Source of the DNA: Anaerolineales bacterium
Lineage (GTDB): Bacteria > Chloroflexota > Anaerolineae > Anaerolineales > JABWBV01
Direction of reading: 5' to 3'
Length of the DNA: 64,000 nt
NCBI GenBank assembly: GCA_020634875.1
Contig: JACKAX010000003.1
Coordinates: 116,886 to 180,885 of the forward strand
The translations under genes and the position numbers were made by a program. Below are positions 52,378 to 61,024 of the stretch, piece by piece. How positions within the stretch are numbered: the stretch's first letter is position 1; every line of letters begins with the position of its first letter. Under the pieces are notes generated by a model, which saw only the letters and a program-made list of their open reading frames with translations, was not told the origin of the DNA and searched no databases.

Positions 52378-53079
52378 ATGACAACCATTACTAACACGCG
52401 CGAAACCCTAGATCGTCAACTGAGAAAACTCAAAGAGGATATTCTCATGTTGGGCAGCATGGTCGAAACAGCCACGCTGGACGCGGCGAAAGCTCTTAAA
52501 ACCCGTGATACCAAATCCGCCCAAAGGATTTATGAAAATGACCAATGGATCAACGAAAAACACCTCCAAATCGAAAATGATTGTGTCATGCTCATTGCCA
52601 CCCAACAGCCCATGGCCCGCGATGTGCGTTTCCTCGCTTCCGCCCTGGAAGTCAGCACAGAGTTGGAGCGCATGGGGGATTACGCCAAAGGCATTGCCCG
52701 CATTCACCTTCTCATCAAAGATGATCCCTTCACGCACCCCATGACAGAAATCACCCAAATGGCGGAAACCTCAACGACAATGTTGCACAGAGCTTTGGGC
52801 GCATTTGTCAATAACGATTTGGCCGCCGCAAGAGAAATCCCCCACGAAGACGATGTGGTTGACGAACTTTATAATCAATTCCACCACCAGTTGATCGAAA
52901 AAATGATCGAGAACCCAGCGATCATTGACCGGGCGAACTATCTGCTCTGGGCCGCCCACAACCTCGAGCGCCTGGCAGACCGGGTTACGAACATCTGCGA
53001 ACGGACGATTTATGTCAACACCGGTGTCCTGAAGGAAATCGGCAGTTCTGACGACGAAACATTGACGAAATTGCGGTAA
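52378..53079 (+). CDS. phoU: Phosphate transport regulator PhoU
   Basis: 233 residues from ATG 52378, 10 bp after pstB. Two three-helix bundles with the metal-binding signatures ELERMGDYAKGIARIH and NLERLADRVTNICERTIY. PhoU links the Pst transporter to the sensor kinase and turns Pho signalling off when phosphate is plentiful. The two-component partner is not next to it; the regulator lies 5.4 kb upstream. Confidence 0.95.
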   Translation: MTTITNTRETLDRQLRKLKEDILMLGSMVETATLDAAKALKTRDTKSAQRIYENDQWINEKHLQIENDCVMLIATQQPMARDVRFLASALEVSTELERMGDYAKGIARIHLLIKDDPFTHPMTEITQMAETSTTMLHRALGAFVNNDLAAAREIPHEDDVVDELYNQFHHQLIEKMIENPAIIDRANYLLWAAHNLERLADRVTNICERTIYVNTGVLKEIGSSDDETLTKLR

Positions 53080-53086
53080 GGCCGGA

Positions 53087-53180
53087 AACTTCGGAAGTCT
53101 CCGAATAGACACCTGCTCATTCATTTCCCATATTTGCTCAAAATAACTACACTAAAATTATGCCAAAGACTTCCGAAGTT
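53087..53180. repeat. Inverted pair of ACTTCGGAAGTCT repeats
   Basis: AACTTCGGAAGTCT (53087-53100) and its exact reverse complement (53167-53180) flank a 66-bp AT-rich spacer that carries TAAAAT at 53153-53158. The same 13-mer pair, with a 9-bp spacer, is at 58936-58970. Confidence 0.8.
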
Positions 53181-53186
53181 TTACCC

Positions 53187-53603
53187 ATGTCCAAAAAACA
53201 AGTTCTTGTCCTTTGCACCGGAAACTCCTGCCGTTCGCACCTTGCCGAAGCGTTGATCAACGCCCGGCTGGGCGAACGCTGGCACGCGTCGAGCGCGGGC
53301 ACGGCTCCCGCGGGGTACGTTCACCCGCTCGCGATCCGCGCCCTGGCCGAGATCGGTATTCAGCACACTGGTCATTCCAAATCAGCGGATGAATTTCGGG
53401 ACGTGCCTTTTGATATCGTGATCACTGTATGCGATGACGCGGCAGAAAACTGCCCTATCTGGCTTGGCCCAGGAAATCGGGTTCACATCGGTTTCCCCGA
53501 CCCGGCCAAAGCCACCGGAACCGAGGAAGAAAAATTTGCTGTCTTCCGACAAGTGCGAGATGATATCGAAGAAATAGTGGTGAGTTACTTGAAGAACCTG
53601 TAA
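53187..53603 (+). CDS. arsC: Arsenate reductase, low-molecular-weight tyrosine phosphatase-type
   Basis: 138 residues from ATG 53187; an in-frame ATG at 53160 would run through the repeat and is less likely. The P-loop VLCTGNSCRSHLAEALI (CX5R) is at the N terminus, and FDIVITVCDDAAENCP gives the two redox Cys of thioredoxin-linked ArsC; FPDPAKATGTEEEKFAVFRQVRDDI closes the active site. It reduces arsenate to arsenite. Standing next to the pst genes makes sense because Pst also takes up arsenate. No arsenite exporter is visible nearby. Confidence 0.92.
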   Translation: MSKKQVLVLCTGNSCRSHLAEALINARLGERWHASSAGTAPAGYVHPLAIRALAEIGIQHTGHSKSADEFRDVPFDIVITVCDDAAENCPIWLGPGNRVHIGFPDPAKATGTEEEKFAVFRQVRDDIEEIVVSYLKNL

Positions 53604-53626
53604 GGGCATGAAAGTGCCCTTTTTTG
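53603..53626 (+). terminator. Terminator of arsC
   Basis: AGGGCA (53603-53608) and TGCCCT (53615-53620) form a short stem directly after the stop, followed by six T. Confidence 0.75.
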
Positions 53627-53678
53627 TCTCATAAAACAGTATAATTTGCGTCCGAAATCTTTCTGGAGCATATTATCT

Positions 53679-54500
53679 TTGCAAAAACAGTTCTTCAAAA
53701 AACATGTCGCACTCACCCAAGAACATGGCTCCTGGGTGTTTTTATTTATGCCATTGATCGTTGGCTTGTTTGCGGGGGGAACATGGACGGCGGCGAGTGG
53801 CTTTTTGTTACTGACGGCGCTAGCCGCGTTTTTGTTTAAGCAACCCTTGACCATGGCGGTGAAAATTATGAGTGGGCGGCGCGGAAGGCAGGATTTACCT
53901 GCGGCCTATTTTTGGATGGCGGTGTATGGCGTGATGACCCTAGTAGGATTTGTGGGAATGTGGGGACAGGGGGTGGCCTGGCTGCTGATATTGGCTTTGC
54001 CTGGTATTCCGGTACTGGGATGGTATTTATTTTTAGTCACGCGGCGGGCGGAGCGGAGACAAATTGGGGTGGAGATTGTGGCGAGTGGCGCGCTGGCGTT
54101 GGGTGCTCCGGCGGCGTACTGGATCGGGTTGGGGAAGATGGACACGTTGGGGTGGTGTTTGTGGCTGTTGATCTGGTTCCAATCTGCGGCTTCTATAGTA
54201 TATGCTGCCCTTCGTTTGACCCAACGGGAATGGAAAGAAAAGCCGGAACTTGCACAACGATTGCACGCGGGTGGACGGGCACTGGGATACACAGGCTTCA
54301 ATTTGGGGTTAGCGGTGGGGTTAGGGGCGGTGGGGATGGTGACGAGTGGGATTGCCTGGGCTTTTGGTTTACAGTTCGCCGAAGCATTGTGGGGAAGTGT
54401 AAATCCGGCGATAGGGCTTCGTCCCGCGCGGATCGGATTCCGCCAATTGGTTGTTTCGATCTTGTTCACCATTTTATTTGTGGTGTTTTGGAAAACGTAG
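53679..54500 (+). CDS. YwiC-like integral membrane protein
   Basis: 273 residues from TTG 53679, which has GGAG 10 nt upstream; a TTG at 53646 lies before that site. About eight helices. The opening KKHVALTQEHGSWVFLFMPLIVG with Glu-His-Gly-Ser-Trp is the hallmark of the YwiC-like family, and KQPLTMAVK and AERRQIGVEIVASGALALGAPAAYW are also conserved. Function not established; a link to anaerobic respiration has been guessed for relatives. Confidence 0.8.
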   Translation: MQKQFFKKHVALTQEHGSWVFLFMPLIVGLFAGGTWTAASGFLLLTALAAFLFKQPLTMAVKIMSGRRGRQDLPAAYFWMAVYGVMTLVGFVGMWGQGVAWLLILALPGIPVLGWYLFLVTRRAERRQIGVEIVASGALALGAPAAYWIGLGKMDTLGWCLWLLIWFQSAASIVYAALRLTQREWKEKPELAQRLHAGGRALGYTGFNLGLAVGLGAVGMVTSGIAWAFGLQFAEALWGSVNPAIGLRPARIGFRQLVVSILFTILFVVFWKT

Positions 54501-54550
54501 ATTTAAATTATCCCCACAAGAGTTAAATATAGTTTTAAAACCGCCAGGGG

Positions 54551-55141
54551 TTATTTGGATAAAAATAACTGGAGAAATATTTTATCGCCATGTTCATTCG
54601 CATACTCGAGCGCGTTTTTCCCGGTTTTGTTGCTGATTCTAGGATTGGCACCTGCGGCATAAAGTAAGCGGGTTGCCTCAATATTTCCCGTTTGTACGGC
54701 CCATATCAAAGCCGTATTCCCTTGTTGATCTTGTAAATCAAGCATCGCTCCTGCTTGAATAAGGGTTTGTAAGATAGCATAGACCCGATGCGATGCTATT
54801 TGGGATGCCTCCTTTGGATCCAAGGCAAGCATGAGAGCGGTTGTGCCATGCAAATCGCGCACATTAACGTCAGCAAAAACAGCAAGTAGCGCTACAATGC
54901 CCCTATGCCCTCGATGGGCGGCTAATTGAAGTGGGGTGGCCTGTAAAAACGTCCCTACGGTTTCCCGATCTGCACCAGCAGCAAGTAAGTCCTTGACCAC
55001 CGCAGTATGCCCAAGATGTGCAGCCCATGTAAGCGCGGTTTCTCCATGTTGGTCACGCAGATTTGGAGAAATCCCTTGTTGGATGTACTCACGGACTAAG
55101 CGGGAATCTCCTTGAATGGCTGCTTCAATTAATGTGTTCAT
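54551..55141 (-). CDS. Ankyrin-repeat protein
   Basis: 196 residues made of about five ankyrin repeats with consensus pieces NLRDQHGETALTWAAHLGHTAVVKDLLAAGAD, TPLQLAAHRGHRGIVALLAVFADVNV, DLQDQQGNTALIWAVQTGN. No signal peptide or other domain; probably a cytosolic binding protein. It lies downstream of the rho-M23 pair on the same strand, behind a terminator-like hairpin. Partner unknown. Confidence 0.88.
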   Translation of the reverse strand: MNTLIEAAIQGDSRLVREYIQQGISPNLRDQHGETALTWAAHLGHTAVVKDLLAAGADRETVGTFLQATPLQLAAHRGHRGIVALLAVFADVNVRDLHGTTALMLALDPKEASQIASHRVYAILQTLIQAGAMLDLQDQQGNTALIWAVQTGNIEATRLLYAAGANPRISNKTGKNALEYANEHGDKIFLQLFLSK

Positions 55142-55164
55142 TGCTGTTGAAATCGAAAAGACCG

Positions 55165-55209
55165 AAAAAAAGCTAGATGAAAAGTCAATGGGCTTCCTAT
55201 CTAGCTTTT
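55165..55209 (-). terminator. Terminator between the M23 peptidase and ankyrin genes
   Basis: AAAAGCTAGAT (55168-55178) pairs with ATCTAGCTTTT (55199-55209); on the minus strand a run of T follows. Confidence 0.65.
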
Positions 55210-55367
55210 GTGTGTGAGCGTTGTTTTTCCGGTTGCTCCCTGCGAATTGGCACAGACTATTCCGAAATTCGGAAACCGTTCCTTAACGTGAATGATTACG
55301 GCTCTAACGTTATTGGAGGGTTTCCCGTTAATCACAGGAGACCCATAATTACCAGGCAAGAGGTATT

Positions 55368-56486
55368 TTATGGAGCAGGTAACACAAACCAGGGGTTCAC
55401 AAACCCGCCATTTAGACGAACTTCAAAATGCAAGTGGGCCCCGGTGGAATTGCCCGTGCTTCCTGCGTATCCGATAGTTCTCCCGGCGGAGACACTAGCC
55501 CCGCATCCGACCGCAACGGTGCTCATATGAGCATAGAGGGTCTGATAGCCATTCCCATGATCGATCATGACCGTATTTCCATACCCGCCGTTTGCCCATC
55601 CCGCGAAGACAACAACACCCGAGTCGGCAGCGTAGATGTTTGCCCCTTCTCCAGCGGCGATATCCAAACCTAAATGCCCGGACCAGTAATCATTCCCGGA
55701 TAAGTAATGGTTTGCTGCTGGCCAAATAAACGCGCCTGAGCCGTAAGCGCCATCGTAACTTCCGGTGCAGGCGCCTGGCCCCAGGGCAGTGGTGTTAACT
55801 CCTGCATTGCCGCGGGCGATGGTGGGAATGAGCCATTGGCGGAATTCGCGGTGTCCCCCCGGAATCATGACCATTGCCCCAGGTTCGACAGCGGGATCAT
55901 AGAGATCAATTTTATTGCCCATAAAGCCCACGATATCATCCACCTTGGCCTCGAAAACTTGGGCGACCGCATCCAGGGTATCGCCGTCCTTCCATTGGTA
56001 ATACACGCCATCCACTGGGGGAATGTAGAGTTCCATCCCTGGGGCAAGGTAGTCGGGATTGTCATTCAAAAGGTCATAGTTGGCCCAGAGAATGGTTTCG
56101 GGTTCAACGCCAAAGGAAGACGCGATGCCAAAAACTGAGTCCCCAGTATCCACCTTATATTGGACGATGTCTACGCGGGGACGAGTGGGGATCGTCGTAT
56201 GCAAATTAGGCTCACGGGAAACGAAAAATATCCCGGAACTGGTTTGGTAGGGGGGAAGGGAGACTTCGGCGGGGGGAAGAGTTTCCGTTGGGGTGGGGGA
56301 AACCGGCACATCCGCTGAAGCAGCAACCACAGGGGGCGATTGGAAAAAAGGAATATATGCTGGGGGCTTGGTTTGCCAGAGAAAAACTGCATATCCCACC
56401 ATCCCCAACGCAATTGCCCATGCAACAAATGAGGTCAGGCGGCTCGCAAAGTTGGAACTGCCCACGGAAGATTTTTCTTTGATCAC
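55368..56486 (-). CDS. Membrane-anchored LysM-M23 peptidoglycan endopeptidase
   Basis: 372 residues. One membrane helix near 17-34 (FVAWAIALGMVGYAVFLW), a Pro/Thr linker, two LysM modules (YKVDTGDSVFGIASSFGVEPETILWANYDL and YQWKDGDTLDAVAQVFEAKVDDIVGF), then an M23 domain: HLGLDIAAGEGANIYAADSGVV (zinc His and Asp), YGNTVMIDHGNGYQTLYAHM and GAHLHFEVRLNG (HLH zinc ligand). It should cut peptide cross-links in the cell wall, or regulate that step. The start overlaps the rho stop (ATGA), so rho and this gene are co-translated. Confidence 0.92.
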   Translation of the reverse strand: MIKEKSSVGSSNFASRLTSFVAWAIALGMVGYAVFLWQTKPPAYIPFFQSPPVVAASADVPVSPTPTETLPPAEVSLPPYQTSSGIFFVSREPNLHTTIPTRPRVDIVQYKVDTGDSVFGIASSFGVEPETILWANYDLLNDNPDYLAPGMELYIPPVDGVYYQWKDGDTLDAVAQVFEAKVDDIVGFMGNKIDLYDPAVEPGAMVMIPGGHREFRQWLIPTIARGNAGVNTTALGPGACTGSYDGAYGSGAFIWPAANHYLSGNDYWSGHLGLDIAAGEGANIYAADSGVVVFAGWANGGYGNTVMIDHGNGYQTLYAHMSTVAVGCGASVSAGRTIGYAGSTGNSTGAHLHFEVRLNGGFVNPWFVLPAP

Positions 56487-57760
56487 AAGTCTCTTAAGGT
56501 TTCGAGGAATTCTTGGTTATCACCCGTTTTGGATAATTGTTGTAAGATGGCCTCGGTCGCGTTGGTGATGTCCAGGCCAGCCCCGTTGGGAGGGGGCGTG
56601 GTCATTTGCCCGTACATCCGGCGCATAAGCCACACGCGGGCGGTAACATCCGGCCCCAGAAGCAATTCCTCGCGACGGGTGGAGGAGCGTTCGATGTCAA
56701 TGGCCGGAAAGATGCGGCGTTCTTGCAGACGGCGGGATAAGTGCAATTCCATATTCCCCGTGCCTTTAAATTCTTCGTACACTACGTCATCCATGCGGGA
56801 GCCAGTGTCCACAAGGCAGGTGGCGATGATGGTCAGGGACCCGCCTTCTTCCAGGTTGCGGGCCGCGCCAAAGAAACGTTTGGGCGGGTACAGTGCGGAG
56901 GGGTCAATACCACCGGAAAGGGTCCGCCCGGAGGGGTTGACGACGAGGTTATATGCCCGGGCCAGACGGGTGATGGAATCCATCAGAATAACGACATCGC
57001 GCCCAATTTCTGTGAGGCGTTTGGCGCGCTCTAATACCATTTCGGCTACGCGGACGTGAGAAGTAACAGGTTCGTCAAAGGTAGAGGAGATGACTTCTGC
57101 ATCCACCGAGCGATCCATATCCGTCACTTCTTCAGGCCGCTCGCCAATGAGGGCAACGATGAGGTGAACCCCTGGATACTTCGTGGAGATAGAATTGGCG
57201 AGTTGTTTGAGAATAGTGGTTTTCCCGGATTTTGGCGGGGAAACAATCAGCCCGCGCTGGCCGCGCCCAATCGGGGTGACGAGGTTGATCAAACGGGTGG
57301 ACAGGGTGTGGCGGTCGGTTTCCAGGTCGAAACGTTTGTCAGGGAAGATAGGGGTGAGGGATTCAAAAGTAGGTCGGCGTTTGGCATCTTCGGGGTCGAA
57401 ACCGTTAACCGTATCTACTTTGAGCAGGCCATAATGCCGTTCGGCGTCGCGCGGAGGGCGGACATGGCCGATGACCAGATCTCCGCTTCGTAAAGAGTAA
57501 CGCCGGATCTGGGTTTGCGAGACGTAAATGTCATCTTGCCCAGCCTGATAATGCCCGGTGCGTAAAAAGCCAACGCCGTCATTCATGATTTCTAGAATGC
57601 CACCGCGTACTTCCAAACCGGCTTGTTCAGCTTCAATCTGGTGAATTCGCAAAACCAGATCTTCCTTTTTCAAACGGTTCGCGCTAGGGATTTTAAGTTC
57701 TCTTGCCCGGTTGCGCAGTTCAGCCAGGCTGGAATTTTCCATTTCGATTATTCTTGTCAT
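56483..57760 (-). CDS. rho: Transcription termination factor Rho
   Basis: 425 residues from ATG 57760; a TTG at 57772 would add four. Rho N-terminal domain (SLAELRNRARELKIPSANRLKKEDLVLRI), RNA-binding cold-shock fold (GILEIMNDGVGFLRTGHYQAGQDDIYVSQTQIRRYSLRSGD), then the RecA-like ATPase: Walker A VSPPKSGKTTILKQ (normally PKAGKT; Ser replaces Ala), VALIGERPEEVTDM, Walker B DVVILMDSITRLARAYN, GGSLTIIATCLVDTGSRMDD and the R-loop/Arg finger DIERSSTRREELL. Hexameric RNA helicase that ends transcription. It has an unusually long gene-free leader. Confidence 0.96.
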   Translation of the reverse strand: MTRIIEMENSSLAELRNRARELKIPSANRLKKEDLVLRIHQIEAEQAGLEVRGGILEIMNDGVGFLRTGHYQAGQDDIYVSQTQIRRYSLRSGDLVIGHVRPPRDAERHYGLLKVDTVNGFDPEDAKRRPTFESLTPIFPDKRFDLETDRHTLSTRLINLVTPIGRGQRGLIVSPPKSGKTTILKQLANSISTKYPGVHLIVALIGERPEEVTDMDRSVDAEVISSTFDEPVTSHVRVAEMVLERAKRLTEIGRDVVILMDSITRLARAYNLVVNPSGRTLSGGIDPSALYPPKRFFGAARNLEEGGSLTIIATCLVDTGSRMDDVVYEEFKGTGNMELHLSRRLQERRIFPAIDIERSSTRREELLLGPDVTARVWLMRRMYGQMTTPPPNGAGLDITNATEAILQQLSKTGDNQEFLETLRDL

Positions 57761-57772
57761 TGTCTTTTCCAA

Positions 57773-58336
57773 TTGGTGTGATGTAGTTGTAATTGTGAAT
57801 GCTTTATAAAAAGTCTTTTGGGTTCACCGCAGGTGTAAATCTGGCTAAACTTTCTTTACAGTTTATTGATTGCACCGTAAAACAAGTTTCCGTAAGTTTG
57901 CAAATGTATCAAACTTTAGAAGACTTCCTTTACAAATCATTGAGTTTTATTTTGTGAATATCGCGACCTATATATGTCTTTGCAATAGGCAAGACACGCT
58001 CGAACAGCACATTATGCTAACCCGCGAAACCAGTTCGCTAAGATTATTAGTATGTAAAGAAGGGGATTAAACATTTTATCCGTTTCCTGACAACACTGAA
58101 GAAGTCAAGTGCGGAAAAAGGGTCTATAAATAAAAGAAAATTCCTGAAAAAATTTTGGTTAACCACCCCCCTTCATGAGGATAAACCATGAACCATGTCT
58201 TATAAATGGGGATTTTTATAAAAGCGTTGTGATTATAGCATGGGTGAAGGGGAAGGGCAAGTCAGAAAATTTTCACAACGTAAAAAGTGAGCGCTCCAAG
58301 CCTGCAAATTAATTACCCATGCACCTAGTGGAAGGT
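57773..58336 (-). other. Gene-free AT-rich leader region of rho
   Basis: About 560 bp with no credible gene; the longest plus-strand frame (57870-58070) has no ribosome site and an unlikely composition. In other bacteria rho is autoregulated through its leader, and a long leader would fit that. No clear hairpin terminator or known motif was seen. Confidence 0.45.
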
Positions 58337-58870
58337 TCACGCCGGAGATAAGTAGGGCCGTGCTAACAAAAGCGCGGCAAGCGTTTTGGCATCTTGCAAG
58401 GTGCCGTTCTGGACCATCGCATACGCGTCGGCTTGCGAATATTTTTCGGTTTGCAAAAATTCATCCACATCACGGGCTAGGGGGGCTGGAGTTAGTTCGC
58501 GGGCGAGAAAAATATGGAGCCGTTCGGTAGAATATCCAGGGGCGAGATAAAAAGTCCCAATTTTTTCCATTACTGCTGCGGCGTAGCCAATCTCTTCGCG
58601 TAATTCGCGTTGTGCGCCTTCGGTCATGTCTTCATCGGCTTCCACCGCGCCGGCAGGCAGTTCGACCAATTCGACCTCCGCGGGGTACCGGTATTGGCGG
58701 ACAAACCAAAGCCCGCCATCTGCATCCACTGGGATAATGACAACAGCTTCTCCGTGGATAACAACATCCAGCGTAGTGGTCTGCCCATCAGGCAAAAGAA
58801 CCTGATCGGTGTTTACGGAAAACACCCGACCCGAAAATTTTAAACTAGATTGAAGGGTTTTAAATGACAT
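58337..58870 (-). CDS. NUDIX hydrolase, ADP-ribose pyrophosphatase-like
   Basis: 177 residues. The Nudix box is complete: GAVEADEDMTEGAQRELREEIGY. GGLWFVRQYRYPAEVELVELPAG in front and FYLAPGYSTERLHIFLARELTP behind are typical of ADP-ribose/NDP-sugar pyrophosphatases (NudF group). It cleaves nucleoside diphosphate derivatives with Mg2+. It stands alone; the C-terminal end lies about 560 bp from the rho start. Confidence 0.9.
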   Translation of the reverse strand: MSFKTLQSSLKFSGRVFSVNTDQVLLPDGQTTTLDVVIHGEAVVIIPVDADGGLWFVRQYRYPAEVELVELPAGAVEADEDMTEGAQRELREEIGYAAAVMEKIGTFYLAPGYSTERLHIFLARELTPAPLARDVDEFLQTEKYSQADAYAMVQNGTLQDAKTLAALLLARPYLSPA

Positions 58871-58935
58871 GGAAAGAATTCAAGAAGGTTGGGTTACAAA
58901 TTCCCCGATGGATGCTCCGAAAAAGGCCTAAAAGG

Positions 58936-58970
58936 CAGACTTCCGAAGTCTCATTGAAACTTCGGAAGTC
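58936..58970. repeat. AGACTTCCGAAGT / ACTTCGGAAGTCT inverted repeat
   Basis: Perfect 13-bp arms (58936-58948 and 58958-58970). Same unit as at 53087-53180. Confidence 0.85.
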
Positions 58971-58988
58971 TATAAAAAACTTGGGATT

Positions 58989-59570
58989 TTATGGACCGGT
59001 GAAGGGCGGAGCGTTTTCGGGCAGGATTAATTTTGTGCCTGCATAAACGGGGCATTGAAGGGTGCCAGCCAAGTCGTAGTAGCAGGCTAAATTATTGGCG
59101 TCAATGATTGCCTGCGGATTGATATTGCACTTGCGTCCAATAGACCAAATCCATTCACCAGCTTGCACTGTGTAGGGGGAGGTACAAGTGCCACCTGGCA
59201 CGGCGGTGGGAGCGGTAGTGGGTTCGGCGGGAGCGGCAGTTGGTTCTTCTCCAGTGGAGGCTTCGGTAGGTTCTACGGGAACTGGCGTTGCTTCTTCACC
59301 TGTCACAGGGGTTTCACCTTCACCTAGAGCGGCAGGGGTCTCACCCTGGGTAGGTTCTCCGGGGGTTGTCACAGCGGCTTGAGCCGTTTGGGTCGCAAAA
59401 CCACCCCCTGCTACAGCGGTTTCCATATTGCTAGGGGGTTGCGAATCAGTTGGCTGAGTCGCTTCTGCGCCAGGGACTTGAGTAGGGGCCTCCGAAGCGG
59501 AGCGAGTACAAGCCGCCAAACCTAGCGTGGCCGCCAATACGAGGACAAAAATTAGATGCTTAATTTTCAT
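58989..59570 (-). CDS. LysM-domain lipoprotein
   Basis: 193 residues from ATG 59570 (AGGAGAAG upstream); upstream in-frame starts lack a ribosome site. Signal peptide MKIKHLIFVLVLAATLGLAAC with lipidated Cys. A Thr/Pro/Glu/Ala-rich stalk of about 100 residues, then one LysM-like module with paired Cys: CTSPYTVQAGEWIWSIGRKC and LACYYDLAGTLQCPVYAGTKL. Probably binds peptidoglycan or chitin-like glycan at the cell surface. Confidence 0.87.
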   Translation of the reverse strand: MKIKHLIFVLVLAATLGLAACTRSASEAPTQVPGAEATQPTDSQPPSNMETAVAGGGFATQTAQAAVTTPGEPTQGETPAALGEGETPVTGEEATPVPVEPTEASTGEEPTAAPAEPTTAPTAVPGGTCTSPYTVQAGEWIWSIGRKCNINPQAIIDANNLACYYDLAGTLQCPVYAGTKLILPENAPPFTGP

Positions 59571-59680
59571 ACTTCTTCTCCTAAGATGAACGTTATTGGT
59601 TTTCATCAAATTACCTTAAAGATACTAGCATAAACTTTGATCAAGCGTCAAGCGAGTTTCCCCTGTAGATTCCCCCTTAG

Positions 59681-60337
59681 TTAGTGTAACTCATCTCTTC
59701 GACGTGAGAGCAAGACAAGGAGCGTGACCCCGGTAAGTAAACCCACAACCAGACCTGCTATTCCCCCGGCGAAGGCCGTGCCCCAACGCATTTGCTCCCA
59801 TGCCGCGCGGGCCTCCGTTTGCAACTGTTGATCCACAAACCCCGTCAAGGTGATGCCCAAAGGGAGGGCCACAATAGAAATAACCAGCCATCTTCCGGCG
59901 GTGAACACCCAGCGATTTAGCAAAATCCATTGGGCCAGACCAACACTCGCCCCGATAATTACCCCATACATAACGGCAGATAACACATCCAATCCCGTCA
60001 AGATGGTGACCAGGGAGGCCAGGGGCAAGCCCAGTCCCCACCCCACCGCGGTCGCTGGAAGCCACCAAATGGCTCTGCGGATGCGCCATCGGAGATACAT
60101 CCATTGGCTGGTGCCAATCATCGCTCCGATCAACAACCCAAACAGGCTTAGAGGGGTTAAGACAGAGAGCATTCCGCGTAAGCCTGTTTCGGCAAAAACC
60201 ACTCGTCCAATGGGGAGACCGGCAAACCCCGCCAACGCCCATCCTAGTGCCGTTGTCAAAATCCATAAAGCCCAATGTTTAAGCGCACGTGCTCGGATCC
60301 GAGGCTGTTGGAGCAGCAAATAGAACTGGTAAAACAT
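59681..60337 (-). CDS. Integral membrane protein, unknown function
   Basis: 218 residues with five or six hydrophobic helices. Two similar halves can be seen, each with a W-W--ATAVGWGLG or LG-AL-G-AGLPIG type glycine-rich helix and an A-IG--QW-(Y/L)L motif (AMIGTSQWMYLRWR, ASVGLAQWILLNRW). This suggests an internal duplication. No family I can name. Confidence 0.75.
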   Translation of the reverse strand: MFYQFYLLLQQPRIRARALKHWALWILTTALGWALAGFAGLPIGRVVFAETGLRGMLSVLTPLSLFGLLIGAMIGTSQWMYLRWRIRRAIWWLPATAVGWGLGLPLASLVTILTGLDVLSAVMYGVIIGASVGLAQWILLNRWVFTAGRWLVISIVALPLGITLTGFVDQQLQTEARAAWEQMRWGTAFAGGIAGLVVGLLTGVTLLVLLSRRRDELH

Positions 60338-60495
60338 AGGGTGAATGACAAATAATGAGCGGTGCGTAGAAGGCAGTGAAGGAAAATAGGGTACTGTTTA
60401 TGGAAATAGTGTAACCTAAATTCCCCAAAAGAATGTGATATATTTCCCTTTACCTCTTTCCCTTTTCTCTTTTTCTGCCCTTTCCCTTTTTTCTC

Positions 60496-60981
60496 ATGAC
60501 CACTTTTCCCGATACTTTAAACAGCATCGGTGTGCTAAAACGCCGCGAAATTGAAGCCCGTATCCTCGCCCCGTTCGTGGATGCGTTGGCCGAAGAATTT
60601 GACCGCGACCGGGTGGTTGCCATCTTGCGGGATACGGTTATCCGCGTAGCCCGGACACAGGGTGCGGAACTTGCCCGCCAATTGGACGATGACAGCTTAC
60701 CCGCCTTCCGCGAAATTCTCCCCGCGTGGCAGAAAGATGATGCCATGGAATTTGAAATTCTCGATCAAGTCCCTGACCGCTTAGCCTTCAATGTGACTCG
60801 CTGCCGGTATGCTGAACTGTACCGTATGTTAGGCATCCCCGAACTGGGCGCGGTGCTCTCCTGCAACCGGGATTATTCCCTGATCGAAGGTTTCAACCCC
60901 GCCATTGAACTGACCCGCACTCAAACGCTTATGGAAGGTGCGGCGTATTGTGATTTCCGCTACGGGATGAGGGAAGATTAG
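60496..60981 (+). CDS. L-2-amino-thiazoline-4-carboxylic acid hydrolase-like protein
   Basis: 161 residues. The order [39 protein letters not shown], then [42 protein letters not shown] and a late GAAYCDFRY matches the ATC hydrolase family (PF14196-type), including the two conserved Cys. True ATC hydrolysis (towards cysteine) is proven only for few members. Upstream is a pyrimidine-rich TTCCCTTT stretch rather than a clear ribosome site. Confidence 0.75.
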   Translation: MTTFPDTLNSIGVLKRREIEARILAPFVDALAEEFDRDRVVAILRDTVIRVARTQGAELARQLDDDSLPAFREILPAWQKDDAMEFEILDQVPDRLAFNVTRCRYAELYRMLGIPELGAVLSCNRDYSLIEGFNPAIELTRTQTLMEGAAYCDFRYGMRED

Positions 60982-61024
60982 AACGTAGATATTACGGATT
61001 TGAGGGATTTTTGCGGATATTTTC

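Noticed and set aside
57870..58070. 66-codon frame in the rho leader
   Set aside because: No ribosome-binding site, odd composition, no domain.
58864..59046. 60-codon plus-strand frame between NUDIX and LysM genes
   Set aside because: It runs through the inverted repeat and overlaps the start of the NUDIX gene and the end of the LysM gene.
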